Below, one piece after another: positions 62,520-64,000 of a stretch of DNA of 64,000 nt; positions within the stretch are counted from its first letter, which is position 1; each line of letters opens with the position of its first letter. The DNA comes from Mesorhizobium sp. CU3 (GTDB taxonomy: Bacteria > Pseudomonadota > Alphaproteobacteria > Rhizobiales > Rhizobiaceae). The translations under genes and the position numbers were made by a program. The notes under the pieces are model-generated. The model did not search any database, was not told the origin of the DNA, and saw only the letters and a program-made list of their open reading frames with translations. Where the stretch lies: assembly GCF_006442965.1 (NCBI RefSeq), contig NZ_VFWX01000003.1:248001-312000 (forward strand), in the 5' to 3' direction.

Positions 62520-62741
62520 TTGACCAAGCCAATCAACACATGGCACGACACTTACACCCCGCCTGAATTGGCTGCGAAATTCGGGCTAACAATCGTTCAG
62601 GCCCGGGTCGTCATCAGTTCCAACGGCCCTTCGCGCCACGGGTGCGAGATGGGGGCAGCGGCGTTTCGAAATGCGTTGAAGATGCGGGCCGGGCGGAGCT
62701 CTCGCTCGCGGGGGGCCGCGCGTCTTCCCAAAAATCCGTGA
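62520..62741 (+). CDS. Small hypothetical protein
   Basis: A 73-residue frame starting at TTG with GAAGAGGA 6 bases upstream: TKPINTWHDTYTPPELAAKF then GLTIVQARVVISSNGPSRHG. The segment TPPELAAKFGLTIVQARVVI looks like a short helix-turn-helix. Family not recognised; the tail is arginine/serine-rich. Confidence 0.45.
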   Translation: MTKPINTWHDTYTPPELAAKFGLTIVQARVVISSNGPSRHGCEMGAAAFRNALKMRAGRSSRSRGAARLPKNP

Positions 62742-63103
62742 GCATCGCGTGGCGGAACAGGATTACCAAGCTCGCTGTTTGGCCGCGACCCTGCGGATCC
62801 CTCACCCGGCAGTCGCTCTGCGTCGAGCCAGCCAAGCACCCGAAACAAGCTCGCGCAGAACCGGACAGGTTGCTCGAAGCCCTGCCCCGACCTGCCGGGC
62901 GACCAACTCCCTTCCGCTGACCGTGGCGGCTCGAATCCATGCCCAATCTTGTTCATCTTTCCTGGATCTCTCCCGGACCTGAACCATTCATATGCCAACG
63001 GTCGCCCGGGCCGCCATGAACAATGTCTGCGAAGCGCAGGCGCGGTAATTCCACGCGATGACCAGGAAGCATAGGCCGCTGTTGATCCGCGGCGCCGCAA
63101 TGG
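62742..63103. other. Intergenic stretch, nothing recognised
   Basis: About 360 bases. A GGCTCGAATCC word at 62932 recalls a tRNA T-loop, but no stems can be built around it. Confidence 0.4.
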
Positions 63104-64000
63104 TCAGCGAGGCGCGCATATCGCCGAATCCCAACCGGCAAGTACAAGTCCGCTGCGCAATACGTCTCGATCTTCCGCACGCTCCATCCGGCTTTCAGCG
63201 ACGATCTGCGCTATCGTGAGATCCGGCAACAGCGCGTGGCCCTCCTTGACGCAGGCGAGCGCTTTCTCGCCCTCACCCATCGCCGCATGGCATGTGGCCA
63301 ATCGGGCCCATTGCCAGGCGCTCTTTCGTGGAAGACGTGCGAAAGACGCGGCAGCTTCCCGGTAGCGCCCGGCAATCAGCAGAGCTTCCCCGCGGTCGTG
63401 ATAGTACCAACTCGGATGGATGGGGTTGAGCTGAATGGCCTTGTCTAGCAAATCCAGTCCCGCCTTGGCGTCGCCGCGCAAAGCCCGGAAATAACCAGTC
63501 TGGGCAAGGGTGTCGGCATCATACGGGTTGAGGTCGAGGGCGCGGGCGAAATGCTCCTCTGCGGAGTCGTATTGGTCTCGCCCGCGATAAAGGAGTGTCA
63601 GCGCCAAAATACGGTGACACCGCGCCTCGTCGGGGCTTAACGCGATGGCATGCAGCGAACGGTCTCGTGCCTGATCAAGTACCTCGCGCGGAGCATCTCC
63701 GTAACCAGCGATGATCACATCCGCAAGGGCGAGATAGGCGTGCGCGAGCCCAGAAAGAGGGTCGAGCTCAATTGCTCTGAGGAAATGGTCGCGTGCGGCA
63801 TAGTTCACGCCCTCGCCATAGCTGCGCAACAACTCTCTGCCGCGTAGAAAGTGAAGGTACGCTTCGATATTAGCCATTGGTGCGGCCACCGCGCCCCGCC
63901 GGATGACGGCGCTTTCGATGTTGGCGAGCAGTGCCATTGAGATTCGTTGTGCCACCAGCATCTGGAAGCTGAAGATATCGCCCTTGGTGAAACTAAAGCT
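63104..64000 (-). CDS. TPR-repeat protein, C-terminal part (5' end outside window)
   Basis: The frame is open to the right edge (FTKGDIFSFQMLVAQRISMA continues upstream). It holds about five tetratricopeptide-like repeats: AAPMANIEAYLHFLRGRELL, ARDHFLRAIELDPLSGLAHA, AEEHFARALDLNPYDADTLA, GLDLLDKAIQLNPIHPSWYY. The GDIF...V.RI....L leader to the TPRs is typical of the C-terminal half of adenylate cyclase-like or winged-helix TPR regulators. The N-terminal domain is needed to decide. Confidence 0.75.
   Translation of the reverse strand, partial: SFSFTKGDIFSFQMLVAQRISMALLANIESAVIRRGAVAAPMANIEAYLHFLRGRELLRSYGEGVNYAARDHFLRAIELDPLSGLAHAYLALADVIIAGYGDAPREVLDQARDRSLHAIALSPDEARCHRILALTLLYRGRDQYDSAEEHFARALDLNPYDADTLAQTGYFRALRGDAKAGLDLLDKAIQLNPIHPSWYYHDRGEALLIAGRYREAAASFARLPRKSAWQWARLATCHAAMGEGEKALACVKEGHALLPDLTIAQIVAESRMERAEDRDVLRSGLVLAGWDSAICAPR

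Noticed and set aside
62925..62950. GGCTCGAATCC resembling a tRNA T-loop, possible attachment site
   Set aside because: The flanking bases cannot form a T-stem or acceptor stem, and no anticodon arm is found upstream.
1..64000. CRISPR arrays, rRNA, tRNA and insertion sequences
   Set aside because: Scanned by eye for regular repeats with spacers, conserved RNA cores and transposase motifs; none seen. Small tRNAs could still be missed without a covariance search.

Overview
The window is about 64 kb of GC-rich alphaproteobacterial DNA. The gene content points to the Rhizobiales, most likely Mesorhizobium or a close relative: a LuxR/LuxI quorum-sensing pair, a MucR/Ros zinc-finger regulator, an ectoine-type ABC transporter, and a conjugative module of the kind carried by Mesorhizobium integrative and conjugative elements (ICEs). 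The genus is an inference. I found no rRNA, tRNA, CRISPR array or intact insertion sequence.

Left part (1-27.8 kb) looks like ordinary chromosome. A truncated zinc alcohol dehydrogenase enters at the left edge. A leftward sugar operon follows (GntR/FCD regulator, ribose/xylose-type ATPase, permease, binding protein, DJ-1/PfpI protein). It is divergent from a rightward iron alcohol dehydrogenase - aldehyde dehydrogenase - alpha/beta hydrolase operon. Next come two amino-acid/ectoine-type permeases with their ATPase but no binding protein; a leftward luxR-luxI-winged-helix regulator cluster; an XRE regulator; and an odd amino-acid enzyme group (threonine synthase-like, cysteine synthase-like, PduX-like GHMP kinase, AceE/transketolase-like TPP enzyme, Lrp regulator). 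The methylcitrate operon prpDCB is divergent from its XRE/short-chain-fatty-acid-type regulator, and a strong palindrome lies between them. An orphan EhuB-like binding protein at 26.9 kb has a promoter region that closely matches the one in front of the binding-protein-less ABC operon at 9.9 kb, so the two are probably one transporter split over 17 kb.

Mobile-element part (about 27.8-60.6 kb). A leftward transfer operon reads: excisionase-like helix-turn-helix protein, RepA, DUF2840, TraF peptidase, DUF736, lytic transglycosylase, a noncoding oriT candidate, RlxS-type relaxase, VirD4/TraG coupling protein, CopG-type protein. Upstream lies a split DUF6499/DUF2285 activator in the arrangement of FseA of ICEMlSymR7A: the two halves overlap in frames that a +1 shift would join, at a UUU-C site. 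A second block (49.5-60.6 kb) holds maintenance genes: DUF2493, DUF7146/Toprim, a strawberry-notch helicase broken by a frameshift, a large ParB-like protein and an ArdC antirestriction protein. Between the blocks sits cargo (40-48.8 kb): one leftward operon of response regulator, sensor kinase, ArsB-like permease, membrane fusion protein and RND pump, plus a divergent periplasmic OB-fold protein and a CsbD stress protein. No trb mating-pair genes and no integrase are visible, so the element is either truncated or one piece of a dispersed ICE.

Right edge (60.6-64 kb): a MucR regulator, sparse noncoding DNA, a small unknown gene and the C-terminal part of a TPR protein that leaves the window.

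The signals I consider most novel are: a two-hairpin leader repeated in front of parB and ardC with compensatory stem changes; three ATACGC half-sites at an exact 27-bp period before traG; the TCS-ArsB-RND operon carried on the element; and the shared promoter of the split transporter.
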